Positions 27,989 to 36,489 of a stretch of DNA of 64,000 nucleotides are shown here, in pieces (the first letter of the stretch is position 1; each line of letters opens with the position of its first letter). A program made the position numbers and the translations under genes. Source of the DNA: Flavobacterium fontis (lineage in GTDB: Bacteria > Bacteroidota > Bacteroidia > Flavobacteriales > Flavobacteriaceae); assembly GCF_900129405.1 (NCBI RefSeq), contig NZ_FQVQ01000013.1, positions 1-64,000 of the forward strand, in the 5' to 3' direction. The notes below the pieces were generated by a model. The model searched no databases. It saw only the letters and a list, made by a program, of their open reading frames with translations, and was not told where the DNA came from.

Positions 27989-29915
27989 GAAGCTTTATCT
28001 CTTCTTTTTTTTGAGTTTCGGATGGAACCTAGCCGCACAAGATGTCAATGCACTTATCGACAAACTTAAAACAGAATTACAATCCCATCCCGATGCGAAA
28101 CGCACCGCGGTAATTTTTTCGGATTTAACCTGGTATTACTCCAATGTTTCCAGCGATTCTGCACTCGTTTATGGTGGAAAAGCCTTGCGAGAAGCACAAA
28201 AATTAGGCGATTCGACCTTGATTGCCCAAGTCTATAGCGATGTGGGAGCCGTTCATTTTCGTAAAGGCGATTACCAACAATCGAAGGAAAATTACCTTAA
28301 ATGTTTGAAAATTCGAAAGGCACGTAAAGACACCAAAGGGATCGCCAAAGTGCAAAACAACTTAGGGAATATCTACGAGCGGACCTTTGACTATAAAAAA
28401 TCAATGGAGTCTTTTTTAGAGGCCTTGGCCTATTTTGAATCCATCAACGATCAAAAAAACACCCTCACCATCAAAGGAAATATCGGTTTGGTGCTTTTGA
28501 AATTAAAAGATTATCCCAAAGCTAAAAAATACATTCAAGAGGAAATTGACTTTGAAACCACAAACAATCTCAATGACGGACTCTGTGTTTCCTGCACCAA
28601 TATGGGGAATGTGTTGTTGAAAATGAAAGATACAACGGGGGCACTTCGCTACTATGAAAAAGCATTGAAGGCCTGCCAAGCCGTCGGGAATAACAAAGGA
28701 ATTTCCACTGCTTTGAGTAATATTGGTAGTGTCAAAGCCGATCAGAAAAAGTCGCAAGAAGCCTTGGCCTTGTATCAAAAGTCTTTAGAAGTTCGCCAAC
28801 GGTTAAACTCGGATTTGGATGAAGCGGTTTCTAAACTTAAAGTCGCTAAAGAGGAAGTTGCCCAAGGAAAATTCAAAGAAGCAAAGTTTATTCTGAAATC
28901 AGTCGAACCCCTATTTGAAAAACAGCAGTTTAAAGATCATGCCTTGCAAACATATCAGTTGTTGGTGGCCGTATATGCCCATGAAAATTTAGGCGATAGC
29001 GTAATATATTACACCGAAAAATATACGGATGCTAAAGATAAAGCCCTCGAAAATTTCACACTGAAAGCAACCAATGAATTGGAAGCCAAGTACCAAAATG
29101 AAAAGAAAGAAAAAGAATTGTTGCAACAAGAGATTGAAAATCGAAAGAAAACTACTTGGTTGATTATTTTGTTTTTGATTACACTTTTTGTAGGGCTCGT
29201 AGGCTATTTGATTTACCGCCAACAGCGACTTAAGTATGTACAACAGAAACAAGAGTTTGAATTGCAATCCGCTAGAGCGCTAATCGAGAGTCAGAATCAA
29301 CTGCATGAGCAACGTCTTGCGATCTCCCGTGATTTGCATGATAACATCGGGGCACAGCTCACCTTTATTATTTCGACGGTTGAAAATTTAAAGTTTGGTT
29401 TTCCCACTGTCGATTCCAAATTGAGTGCCCAACTCACCAAAATTAGTGACTTTAGTAAAACCACCATTCAAGAATTACGCGATACCATTTGGGCAATGAA
29501 CAATGATAATTTCAGTATGGAGGAATTGCGTTCCCGTTTGATGAATTTCATGGAAAAAGCCCAATTGGCTAAAGAGCAAGTAAAGTTTCAGTTTACCTTC
29601 ACGGATGATTTAAATACTATTCATTTCACCTCATTAGAAGGAATAAACCTTTATCGTTCCATTCAAGAAGCCGTAAACAATGCGTTGAAATATGCTTCGG
29701 CACAATCTATTCAGGTGGAAGGGCGTCTTGAAAATAATAAAATTCAGGTTTGTATTTCTGATAATGGAATCGGTTTTTCCGAAGAATCAATCCTTCAGGG
29801 TAATGGATTGCAAAATATGAAAAAACGAATGGAAGAAATCGGTGGTAATTTTGCCATTCATTCCAAACCACAAGATGGAACACTTATTCAATTGACGCTA
29901 AATAAAAGTTTATGA
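27954..29915 (+). CDS. TPR-containing sensor histidine kinase, copy 2
   Basis: Paralogue of the preceding kinase (653 residues) with the same layout: signal sequence (LYLFFFLSFGWNLAAQ), five to six TPR units (e.g. AKVQNNLGNIYERTFDYKKSMESFLEAL, GALRYYEKALKACQAVGNNKGI), membrane helix (TTWLIILFLITLFVGLVGYLIY), HisKA_3 with His at about 462 (ISRDLHDNIGAQLTF), and HATPase_c (NLYRSIQEAVNNALKYA, ISDNGIGFSEES, GNGLQNMKKRMEEIGG). The start overlaps the end of copy 1 by 35 bases. It ends in a 4-base ATGA overlap with the response regulator, indicating tight coupling. Confidence 0.92.
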   Translation: MVRKSCYSSLFKKLYLFFFLSFGWNLAAQDVNALIDKLKTELQSHPDAKRTAVIFSDLTWYYSNVSSDSALVYGGKALREAQKLGDSTLIAQVYSDVGAVHFRKGDYQQSKENYLKCLKIRKARKDTKGIAKVQNNLGNIYERTFDYKKSMESFLEALAYFESINDQKNTLTIKGNIGLVLLKLKDYPKAKKYIQEEIDFETTNNLNDGLCVSCTNMGNVLLKMKDTTGALRYYEKALKACQAVGNNKGISTALSNIGSVKADQKKSQEALALYQKSLEVRQRLNSDLDEAVSKLKVAKEEVAQGKFKEAKFILKSVEPLFEKQQFKDHALQTYQLLVAVYAHENLGDSVIYYTEKYTDAKDKALENFTLKATNELEAKYQNEKKEKELLQQEIENRKKTTWLIILFLITLFVGLVGYLIYRQQRLKYVQQKQEFELQSARALIESQNQLHEQRLAISRDLHDNIGAQLTFIISTVENLKFGFPTVDSKLSAQLTKISDFSKTTIQELRDTIWAMNNDNFSMEELRSRLMNFMEKAQLAKEQVKFQFTFTDDLNTIHFTSLEGINLYRSIQEAVNNALKYASAQSIQVEGRLENNKIQVCISDNGIGFSEESILQGNGLQNMKKRMEEIGGNFAIHSKPQDGTLIQLTLNKSL

Positions 29916-30559
29916 TACGCGTAGCCATAGTCGATGATAATACATTTTTGCAAAAAGCCATACTCGATAAATTGTCTTTTTTCGAGGATATCGAAGTGAA
30001 ATTTCGGGCGTTTGACGGTATGGAGTTACTGGAAAAATTAGAGAAAAATCACCACCTCGATCTCATTTTAATGGATATTGAAATGCCTAAAATGAACGGT
30101 ATTGAAGCCACAGAAGCGGTGAAAAATAAATACCCCCAACTCAAAATTATCATGTTGACGGTATTTGATAATGATGAAAACATTTTCAAATCCATCAAAG
30201 CTGGGGCCGATGGGTATTTTTTGAAAGAAGTCAATCCCCAAGAATTGTACAACGGTATCGTTGAAACCCTCAACGGCGGTGCAGCGATGACGCCTTCGAT
30301 AGCGATGAAAACCCTCAAGTTGTTGCGCGAACCCGTTACTTTTGATGATTCGGTGAATCGGGAAGAAATAACCTTGACTACACGGGAAATTGAAGTGCTC
30401 GAGCAATTGAGCAAAGGCTTGAAATACAACGCAATTGCTGAAAACCTTTTCCTGTCTGCAGGTACCATTCGTAAACATGTGGAAAATATCTACACCAAGT
30501 TGCAAGTCCACAACAAACTCGAAGCTATTCAGAAAGCCAAATCGAATAAGTTGATATAA
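29912..30559 (+). CDS. LuxR/NarL-family response regulator
   Basis: Cytoplasmic two-component transcription regulator of 215 residues. The receiver domain has acidic Asp8-Asp9, phospho-acceptor Asp55 in LDLILMDIEMPKMNG, and the conserved Lys in ADGYFLKEVNP. The C-terminal LuxR helix-turn-helix is ITLTTREIEVLEQLSKGLKYNAIAENLFLSAGTIRKHVENIY. It is coupled to the second kinase by a 4-base overlap. It is the natural candidate to bind the two identical inverted repeats upstream of 22193 and 25933; that is inference. A strong terminator closes the operon. Confidence 0.94.
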   Translation: MIRVAIVDDNTFLQKAILDKLSFFEDIEVKFRAFDGMELLEKLEKNHHLDLILMDIEMPKMNGIEATEAVKNKYPQLKIIMLTVFDNDENIFKSIKAGADGYFLKEVNPQELYNGIVETLNGGAAMTPSIAMKTLKLLREPVTFDDSVNREEITLTTREIEVLEQLSKGLKYNAIAENLFLSAGTIRKHVENIYTKLQVHNKLEAIQKAKSNKLI

Positions 30560-30562
30560 AAT

Positions 30563-30590
30563 AAAGTCCCGAATCACTCGGGACTTTTTA
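30563..30590. terminator. Bidirectional terminator between the response regulator and the rhodanese gene
   Basis: Perfect 10-bp stem AAAGTCCCGA (30563-30572) / TCGGGACTTT (30578-30587) with a 5-base loop, in the 33-base convergent spacer. Confidence 0.88.
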
Positions 30591-30592
30591 TA

Positions 30593-30904
30593 CTACCCCA
30601 AATCCCGTTCCAATCGTTCCCAGCCACCGCCGTTCATGACTTCAACACCTTGTGCTTTCAAGAGTGAAGCGGCTTGTGCACTGCGCATACCACTACGGCA
30701 GCATACAATGACGGGTTTGTTTAGTTTTTTAATGTCGGCAACTTTATTGTTGATAACCTGAAGCGGAATGTTTTTCGATCCTTTGATATGACTCGAAGCA
30801 AATTCTTCATAGGTGCGCACGTCAATGATCACCGCGCCTTTTGCCATAAATTCTTTCGCACTTTCTCCTTTACTCCCAAAACCAAAAATGTTCAATAATC
30901 CCAT
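30593..30904 (-). CDS. Rhodanese-like domain protein
   Basis: Single-domain sulfurtransferase-like protein of 103 residues. It contains GAVIIDVRTYEEFASSHIKGSKNIPL and the active-site loop VCCRSGMRSAQAA, with a catalytic Cys in a C-x5 loop. The ATG at 30904 is chosen over an upstream in-frame start at 30937 because the candidate -7 box at 30920-30927 lies between them. It is divergent from the TetR gene across an 89-base spacer with a palindrome. Confidence 0.88.
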   Translation of the reverse strand: MGLLNIFGFGSKGESAKEFMAKGAVIIDVRTYEEFASSHIKGSKNIPLQVINNKVADIKKLNKPVIVCCRSGMRSAQAASLLKAQGVEVMNGGGWERLERDLG

Positions 30905-30919
30905 AAAGTTATTTTTGAC

Positions 30920-30948
30920 CAAAGGTAAATGACCCATTCCTCACACAA
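30920..30948 (-). promoter_or_regulatory. Candidate promoter of the rhodanese gene
   Basis: On the minus strand TACCTTTG (30920-30927) matches the -7 consensus, with TTG (30946-30948) 18 bases upstream. The TAAC-N4-GTTA palindrome begins directly next to the -33 element. Confidence 0.5.
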
Positions 30949-30964
30949 GGTAACTCAAGTTACC
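30949..30964. promoter_or_regulatory. Palindromic operator candidate upstream of tetR
   Basis: GGTAACTCAAGTTACC is an inverted repeat with 7-base arms and a 2-base centre. Its core TAAC-N4-GTTA is the same as in the palindrome before paaE, which suggests that the TetR protein binds here to control its own gene and perhaps the divergent rhodanese gene. Confidence 0.55.
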
Positions 30965-30979
30965 AAACGCAAAATTGTG

Positions 30980-30987
30980 TACATTTG
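30980..30987 (+). promoter_or_regulatory. -7 box of tetR implying a leaderless mRNA
   Basis: TACATTTG matches TAnnTTTG exactly. With usual spacing the transcript would begin at or next to the ATG at 30994, which decides between the two in-frame ATGs (30988 and 30994). Confidence 0.5.
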
Positions 30988-30993
30988 ATGCCC

Positions 30994-31578
30994 ATGAAAC
31001 CCACCGATCGCAAAACGGAAATTATCAACGTCGCGGCCCGACTCTTTAAAGAGAAAGGATACAGCGCCGTAACCGTACGCGATATCGCCCAAGCCATGAA
31101 TATCAAGGCAGCGAGTTTGTACAACCACATTCAGTCCAAACAAGAAATTCTCGTCCTCATCGTGATCACCATCGCCGAGGAATTTACAACTGTAATGGAA
31201 GAAGTACAGCAAAGTGAAGCTTCCGCAATTGCCAAAATCGAACGCATTATCCAATTGCATATCGATATCACCCTGCGCAATCCCGATGCACTCGCTTGTT
31301 TGAATAACGATTGGATGCATTTGGAGCAAGAAGCCGATTTGAAATATTTCCTAAAAATGCGCACCGATTACGAGGAAAATTTTCGTCAAATTGTAAAAGA
31401 AGGCGTTCGCAACGGCGAAATCCAACACCATAATCCCGAAGTCATTATCTTCTCTATTTTATCCACCTTGCGCACGCTCTACCTTTGGTACAACAAAACC
31501 AAAAGCCTCAGCGAAAACACCTTGCGTAACGATATGCGTAATGTTTTACTTAACGGCATCACAATAAACGCACGTTAA
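30994..31578 (+). CDS. TetR family repressor, probable regulator of the paa locus
   Basis: A 194-residue regulator with an N-terminal TetR helix-turn-helix (TEIINVAARLFKEKGYSAVTVRDIAQAMNIKAASLYNHI, split here as two adjacent segments) and a helical ligand-binding domain. It sits directly before paaE and is flanked by two palindromes with the same TAAC-N4-GTTA core. TetR-type PaaR proteins that respond to phenylacetyl-CoA head such loci in several bacteria, so a similar role is likely. The fold assignment is firm; the ligand is inference. Confidence 0.87.
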   Translation: MKPTDRKTEIINVAARLFKEKGYSAVTVRDIAQAMNIKAASLYNHIQSKQEILVLIVITIAEEFTTVMEEVQQSEASAIAKIERIIQLHIDITLRNPDALACLNNDWMHLEQEADLKYFLKMRTDYEENFRQIVKEGVRNGEIQHHNPEVIIFSILSTLRTLYLWYNKTKSLSENTLRNDMRNVLLNGITINAR

Positions 31579-31616
31579 AAATTTACAACGATTTCGTAAC
31601 CCATTAAAAAAATCAC

Positions 31617-31649
31617 TAAATTTGTATCGTAAACTAACAATTGTTAGTT
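31617..31649 (+). promoter_or_regulatory. paa operon promoter and overlapping palindromic operator
   Basis: TAAATTTG (31617-31624) is a perfect -7 box. Eight bases downstream, where a repressor would block initiation, lies the 18-base perfect palindrome AACTAACAATTGTTAGTT (31632-31649) with core TAAC-AATT-GTTA. The start of paaE follows at 31668. Confidence 0.7.
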
Positions 31650-31667
31650 AAATTAGATTCGCAAATT

Positions 31668-32741
31668 ATGGTTCAGTTTTACAAGGTAAAAGTTGCTGCT
31701 ATTTACAAGGAAACCAAAGATTGTTCGGTGGTAACCTTGGATATTCCTGCCGAAATCCAACCGGCTTTCCAATTCAAACAAGGCCAACACCTCACGTTCA
31801 AAACGCAGTTGAACGGCCAAGAAGTGCGTCGTTCCTATTCTCTTTGTTCGGCACCACATGAACAAAAATGGCAAGTGGCGGTGAAACAAATTCCCGGCGG
31901 GTTGTTTTCGACCTATGTCAACGAACAATTGCAAGCGGGGGACGAAATCGAAGTGATGGCACCCGATGGGAAGTTTTATGTGGAAACACAAAAAGAAGCG
32001 GCTAAAAATTACATCGCTTTTGCAGCAGGTAGCGGAATAACACCCATGTTGTCCATCATCAAAACGCATTTGGCCAATGAACCCCACAGCACATTTAAAC
32101 TGTTTTACCTGAATCGTAGCGTAAAATCCATTATCTTTAAAGAAGAAATTGAACAATTGAAAAACACCTATTTCAACCGTTTTGAGATTTTCCATTTCTT
32201 GACCAAAGAGCACCGCCACGCCGAGCTGTTCAACGGTCGTTTTACCCAAGAAAAAATACAAACGCTTACCAAGCGAATCATCGATATTCCCAATACACAC
32301 GACTGTTTCTTGTGTGGACCCGAGGAAATGATTCACTTGTTGCGGGATGAACTCATGGCTGCGGGATTGCCCAAAGAATACATTCATTTCGAATTGTTCA
32401 ATACCGGAATTTCCGATGCCGATAAAGAACGCATTAGTAAAATCGTCGAGAAAAAAGTCGAAGGAACCGAAGTTACCATCATCGATGGCGGTAAAGAATT
32501 CCACTTTGTGATGGGCGATGATTTTGATAACATCCTCGATGGCGCGATTGCCGCGGGAGCCGACTTGCCCTATGCCTGCAAAGGCGGTGTGTGCAGTACC
32601 TGCCGTTGCATCGTCAAAGAAGGGTCGGTCGAAATGAAGTTGAACTACTCGCTGGAAGAAGACGAATTGGCCAAAAACTATACGTTGAGTTGTCAGGCTG
32701 TTCCAACTTCCAAGAAAGTGGTAGTGGACTTTGGGGTGTAA
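31668..32741 (+). CDS. paaE: Phenylacetyl-CoA epoxidase reductase PaaE
   Basis: Electron-transfer subunit of the 1,2-phenylacetyl-CoA epoxidase (357 residues). The N-terminal ferredoxin-reductase part has the flavin motif RRSYSLCSAP and the NAD-binding FAAGSGITPMLSIIKT. The C-terminal plant-type 2Fe-2S domain has ligands in PYACKGGVCSTCRCIVKEG and a later Cys in YTLSCQAVPTS. It passes electrons from NAD(P)H to the PaaA di-iron centre. ATG 31668 is chosen because the earlier in-frame TTG lies in the operator. Having paaE first, before paaA-D, is a Bacteroidota-type order. Confidence 0.94.
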   Translation: MVQFYKVKVAAIYKETKDCSVVTLDIPAEIQPAFQFKQGQHLTFKTQLNGQEVRRSYSLCSAPHEQKWQVAVKQIPGGLFSTYVNEQLQAGDEIEVMAPDGKFYVETQKEAAKNYIAFAAGSGITPMLSIIKTHLANEPHSTFKLFYLNRSVKSIIFKEEIEQLKNTYFNRFEIFHFLTKEHRHAELFNGRFTQEKIQTLTKRIIDIPNTHDCFLCGPEEMIHLLRDELMAAGLPKEYIHFELFNTGISDADKERISKIVEKKVEGTEVTIIDGGKEFHFVMGDDFDNILDGAIAAGADLPYACKGGVCSTCRCIVKEGSVEMKLNYSLEEDELAKNYTLSCQAVPTSKKVVVDFGV

Positions 32742-32744
32742 TTT

Positions 32745-32924
32745 TTTGGAGCAAGAACCCTTGTTTTCAAAGGGAATACTGACCCGCTTTCGCCTTTATC
32801 TCTCCGCTTCGCTGCGAGGATACCGGCTCAATCGGGGCTAAAAAAGAACCGTATTTTAAACAATAAATCCCCGAAAGGGAAAACATAAAAACAAAAAAAA
32901 CGATGTGCCTTCGGGATCATCAAG
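32745..32924. repeat. Intergenic GC-rich element, copy in the paaE-paaA spacer
   Basis: The core at 32783-32840 (CCCGCTTTCGCCTTTATCTC through ATCGGGGCTA) is nearly identical to 42277-42334 and matches the reverse complement of 39625-39683. It fills most of the 207-base gap between two genes of the same enzyme complex. Confidence 0.75.
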
Positions 32925-32948
32925 TTGTCTAACGAAAAGGATTCAACG

Positions 32949-33905
32949 ATGTCAGAAAAAGAGATCAAAAACTTAGAAGAATTGTTTCAACGTCGCATCG
33001 ATAACGACGAGAAAATTGAACCCAAAGATTGGATGCCGGAGAAATACCGTCAAACGCACATTCGTCAAATTTCGCAACACGCCCACTCCGAAATCGTTGG
33101 GATGTTGCCCGAAGCCAATTGGATTACCCGCGCGCCATCCTTGCGTCGTAAAGTTGCCTTGTTGGCCAAAATCCAAGATGAAGGCGGACACGGCTTGTAC
33201 TTGTACAGCGCCGCAGAAACTTTAGGCATTTCACGTGACGAAATGTACGAGCAATTGCATACGGGTAAAGCAAAATATTCCAGCATTTTCAACTATCCTT
33301 CCTTGACATGGGCCGATATCGGTGCCATCGGTTGGTTGGTTGACGGTGCCGCTATCATGAATCAAGTAGCCTTGATGGGAACGTCTTACGGACCCTATTC
33401 GCGTGCCATGATTCGCATCTGTAAAGAAGAAAGTTTTCACCAACGACAAGGCTACGAGATCTTATTAACCATGTCCAAAGGAACGCAAGAACAAAAGGAT
33501 ATGGTGCAAGATGCTTTAAACCGCTGGTGGTGGCCGTCTTTGATGATGTTCGGACCCCGTGATGCCGAATCACCGAACACCGAACAATCCGTGAAATGGA
33601 AATTGAAACGCAAAACCAACGACGAACTTCGTCAACAGTTTGTGGACCAAACCGTGCCGCAAGCCGAAATCTTGGGCGCAAAAATTCCAGACGCGAACCT
33701 AAAATGGAACGAAGATCGTAAACATTACGACTTCGGTGAAATCGATTGGGAAGAGTTCTGGCAAGTCGTTAACGGACATGGAAAATGCAACAAATTGCGT
33801 TTAGAAGCCCGTCGTTCCGCCTGGGAAAAAGGAACTTGGGTACGCGATGCCGCCATGGCCCATGCCGAAAAACAAACCCAACGCAACCTAGAAAAAGCAG
33901 TGTAA
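32949..33905 (+). CDS. paaA: Phenylacetyl-CoA epoxidase catalytic subunit PaaA
   Basis: Di-iron oxygenase subunit that epoxidises the ring of phenylacetyl-CoA (318 residues). Conserved blocks: [21 protein letters not shown], the iron-ligand segment [14 protein letters not shown] (Glu-x-x-His), and the second ligand pair in [16 protein letters not shown]. The C-terminal RRKHYDF-like and GNGPCN-like features appear as [16 protein letters not shown] and [11 protein letters not shown] 32949 gives the standard N-terminus; the in-frame extension to 32925 begins with TTG. Confidence 0.96.
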   Translation: MSEKEIKNLEELFQRRIDNDEKIEPKDWMPEKYRQTHIRQISQHAHSEIVGMLPEANWITRAPSLRRKVALLAKIQDEGGHGLYLYSAAETLGISRDEMYEQLHTGKAKYSSIFNYPSLTWADIGAIGWLVDGAAIMNQVALMGTSYGPYSRAMIRICKEESFHQRQGYEILLTMSKGTQEQKDMVQDALNRWWWPSLMMFGPRDAESPNTEQSVKWKLKRKTNDELRQQFVDQTVPQAEILGAKIPDANLKWNEDRKHYDFGEIDWEEFWQVVNGHGKCNKLRLEARRSAWEKGTWVRDAAMAHAEKQTQRNLEKAV

Positions 33906-33940
33906 CAACACATAATTCATAACTCATAACTCATAATTTT
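33906..33940. repeat. Heptamer array in the paaA-paaB spacer
   Basis: Tandem ATAATTC / ATAACTC / ATAACTC / ATAATTT units with a period of 7 bases fill the whole 35-base spacer. Confidence 0.7.
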
Positions 33941-34222
33941 ATGAACAATTGGCCTCTATGGGAAGTCTTTATCCGTAGCAAAAACGGATTAGAACACCGC
34001 CACTGTGGTTCCCTTCACGCAACCGATGCAACCATGGCATTAGAAAATGCACGCGATGTCTATACCCGCCGTGGCGAAGGGGTAAGCATTTGGGTTGTAC
34101 CCTCTAGCCAAATCACCGCCTCCAATCCCGAACACAACGGAGAAACCTTCGAACCGGCATTGGATAAAGTGTACCGTCATCCCACATTCTATGAATTGCC
34201 GGATGAGTTAAAGCATATGTAG
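33941..34222 (+). CDS. paaB: Phenylacetyl-CoA epoxidase subunit PaaB
   Basis: Small structural subunit of the epoxidase (93 residues) with the family's usual blocks: WPLWEVFIRSKNGLEHRHCGSLHATDATMALENARDVYTRRGEGVSIWVV (seen in consecutive segments) and the C-terminal DKVYRHPTFYELPDELKHM. Full length. It links PaaA-PaaC units in the known complex. It sits between paaA and paaC, separated from each by heptamer-array spacers. Confidence 0.95.
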   Translation: MNNWPLWEVFIRSKNGLEHRHCGSLHATDATMALENARDVYTRRGEGVSIWVVPSSQITASNPEHNGETFEPALDKVYRHPTFYELPDELKHM

Positions 34223-34300
34223 AATGAGACATTAGACATTAGTCGTTAGTCTGTAGAAAAGTCTAACGTCCAACGTCTAACGTCTAAAGACTAAACAAAC
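34223..34300. repeat. Heptamer array in the paaB-paaC spacer
   Basis: GACATTA GACATTA GTCGTTA GTCTGTA followed by CTAACGT CCAACGT CTAACGT CTAAAGA units; both halves keep a 7-base period and are roughly inverted relative to each other (TTAGAC versus GTCTAA). Confidence 0.7.
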
Positions 34301-35053
34301 ATGAGCAATTCAAAAATCAACTATATTCTGGGTATCGCCGACAACGCACTCATCCTTGGCCAACGCTTAAGCGAACTGTGTGGGCACGGACCCAGTCTGG
34401 AAACCGATATTGCCACCACCAATATCGCCTTGGACCTGCTAGGGCAAACGCGCAGCTATTATCAATATGCAGCCGAATTGCAAGGCGGGGAGGCTACCGA
34501 AGATACCCTGGCTTTTTTGCGTAAAGAGCGCGAATACAAAAACGTCTTGTTGGTAGAACAACCCAATACCGATTTCGGGTATGTGATGGCACGCCAATAT
34601 ATGTTTGATGTGTTTCATCTGTTGTTGTTGGAACAATTACAAAACAGCAACGACGAAGTACTAGCAGCCATTGCGAAGAAAAGCATCAAAGAAGTGAGTT
34701 ACCACAAGCGCTTCTCCGGCGATTGGATCAAACGCTTGGGCGACGGAACTGAAGAGAGTCATAACCGTATGCAAGAAGCCTTTGACAATCTATGGACTTT
34801 CACCAACGAGTTGTTCCTAATGACCGCTGACGATACCGCCATGGTGGAAGCAGGAGTAGGGGTGGATGTTGCTGCTTTAAAAGCGGCTTGGACCCAAGAA
34901 ATCACGGCCTTATTGACGGAAGCGACCTTAACCGTGCCCGATTTGAAGTACTTCTTAAAAGGAGGTAAAGAAGGTATCCATTCTGAACACATGGGATTCA
35001 TCTTGACCGAAATGCAGTACATGCAACGCACCTATCCCAACATGACTTGGTAA
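34301..35053 (+). CDS. paaC: Phenylacetyl-CoA epoxidase structural subunit PaaC
   Basis: Ferritin-like subunit (250 residues) that pairs with PaaA but lacks a full di-iron site. Recognised by LGIADNALILGQRLSELCGHGPSLETDIATTNIALDLLGQ and REYKNVLLVEQPNTDFGYVMARQY, then KEVSYHKRFSGDWIKRLGDGTEESHNRMQEA (each seen as consecutive segments). Normal length. Its stop is 4 bases before the first possible start of paaD. Confidence 0.95.
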   Translation: MSNSKINYILGIADNALILGQRLSELCGHGPSLETDIATTNIALDLLGQTRSYYQYAAELQGGEATEDTLAFLRKEREYKNVLLVEQPNTDFGYVMARQYMFDVFHLLLLEQLQNSNDEVLAAIAKKSIKEVSYHKRFSGDWIKRLGDGTEESHNRMQEAFDNLWTFTNELFLMTADDTAMVEAGVGVDVAALKAAWTQEITALLTEATLTVPDLKYFLKGGKEGIHSEHMGFILTEMQYMQRTYPNMTW

Positions 35054-35057
35054 GAAT

Positions 35058-35558
35058 ATGGTAATAGAAATGAAAACACTACCTCCGCAAATAAATGCGA
35101 TTCTCGAGTCGGTTTCCGATCCCGAGATTCCTGTCCTCTCCATTATGGACATGGGCGTAGTGCGTGAAGTTGAGGTGCAAGAGCGCGACGTTTTCATCAA
35201 AATTACACCCACCTACAGCGGTTGCCCCGCCATGGATACCATCGCCGATGATATCAAAGCGGCCTTCGCCAAAGAAGGGTACGAAGCCCAAGTCAAACTC
35301 ATATTAGCTCCCGCTTGGTCCACCGATTGGATTACCGAGCGCGGGCGAAAAGCACTCGAAGCCTATGGCATCGCAGCGCCCCTAACCGAGGAAGCCGACA
35401 AGGAAGCGCTTCTTGGGAATAAAAAAATAGTGAAGTGCCCGCAATGCGGTTCCACCCACACCCGATTAGTCAGTCAGTTTGGTTCGACCGCCTGTAAAGC
35501 CTTGTTTCAATGCGAGGCGTGTCACGAACCCTTCGACTATTTTAAATGCTTAAAATAA
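35058..35558 (+). CDS. paaD: Phenylacetate pathway Fe-S assembly protein PaaD
   Basis: MIP18/SufT-like (DUF59) protein of 166 residues thought to help mature the metal or Fe-S centres of the epoxidase. N-terminal DUF59 domain: SVSDPEIPVLSIMDMGVV and PTYSGCPAMDTIADDIK. The C-terminal zinc-ribbon is CPQCGSTHTRLVSQFGSTACKALFQCEACHEPF, with paired Cys. The start may be ATG 35058 or 35070. Closely spaced after paaC. Confidence 0.93.
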   Translation: MVIEMKTLPPQINAILESVSDPEIPVLSIMDMGVVREVEVQERDVFIKITPTYSGCPAMDTIADDIKAAFAKEGYEAQVKLILAPAWSTDWITERGRKALEAYGIAAPLTEEADKEALLGNKKIVKCPQCGSTHTRLVSQFGSTACKALFQCEACHEPFDYFKCLK

Positions 35559-35642
35559 AGTTCACCTGCACAATTTCGGTTGCTGCAGGTGTTTATATAA
35601 CAAACCATAACGTAAGTCCGCTTACAACTAACCAATATACCG

Positions 35643-36428
35643 ATGAGTACAAATTCAATTGAAAAAAAGATTGAAAACAAGGTCGCGTACCTACACTTGA
35701 ACCGACCCGAAGTATTCAATAGCTTTAACCGCGAAATGGCCCTCGCCATGCAAACCGCTTTGGATGAGGTGGCTCAAAATCCTGAGGTGCGCGCCATCGT
35801 CATTACCGGAAACGGAAAAGCCTTTTGCGCCGGTCAAGACTTGAAAGAAGTGACCACACCCGAACTCAATCCGGGGTTCCGAAAAATCTTAGAAGAACAT
35901 TATAATCCCATTATCGAACGTATTCGCGCTATCGAAAAACCCATTGTAGCTGCCGTTAATGGTGTTGCTGCGGGAGCAGGAGCGAATATCGCTTTGGCCT
36001 GTGATATTGTGGTTGCCAACGAACAGGCAGCCTTTATCCAAGCTTTCAGTAAAATTGGTTTGGTGCCCGACAGTGCCGGAACGTTTTTCTTACCCCGATT
36101 AATCGGATTTCAAAAAGCATCGGCTTTGATGATGCTCGGCGATAAAGTGTCCGCTACCGAAGCCTATGAAATGGGAATGATCTACAAATGTTACCCCACG
36201 GCCTTGTTCGAAGAAGAAGTGCAAAAGCTTGCTGTAACGTTAGCTGACATGCCGACACATGCCTTGGCGCTTACCAAAAAATTATTGAACCGTTCTATGA
36301 TCAATAACCTGCAAGAGCAATTGGCCATGGAAAGCGATTTGCAAATCGAAGCGAGTTCCTCCAACGATTACCGTGAAGGCGTTGCCGCTTTTGTCGAAAA
36401 ACGCAAACCGGAATTCAAAGGAAACTAG
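35643..36428 (+). CDS. paaG: 2-(1,2-epoxy-1,2-dihydrophenyl)acetyl-CoA isomerase (enoyl-CoA hydratase family), PaaG
   Basis: Crotonase-fold enzyme (261 residues) that most likely turns the ring epoxide into oxepin-CoA. Seen are VRAIVITGNGKAFCAGQDLKEV, the oxyanion-hole block KPIVAAVNGVAAGAGANIALACDIVVA and IGLVPDSAGTFFLPRLIG, with the catalytic acidic Asp of the PaaG/PaaB isomerase type in LVPDSAG. The locus has two crotonases; this one is called PaaG from the LVPDSAG motif and its place next to paaH. Confidence 0.88.
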   Translation: MSTNSIEKKIENKVAYLHLNRPEVFNSFNREMALAMQTALDEVAQNPEVRAIVITGNGKAFCAGQDLKEVTTPELNPGFRKILEEHYNPIIERIRAIEKPIVAAVNGVAAGAGANIALACDIVVANEQAAFIQAFSKIGLVPDSAGTFFLPRLIGFQKASALMMLGDKVSATEAYEMGMIYKCYPTALFEEEVQKLAVTLADMPTHALALTKKLLNRSMINNLQEQLAMESDLQIEASSSNDYREGVAAFVEKRKPEFKGN

Positions 36429-36489
36429 GGATTAACGATCGAAGATCAACGAAATCAGATTGTAGAACTGATTTCAAAGCAGCATTACC

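Noticed and set aside
31653..32504. 283-codon minus-strand open frame over paaE
   Set aside because: Antisense to a clear paaE gene with complete Fe-S and flavin motifs; composition is that of a shadow frame.
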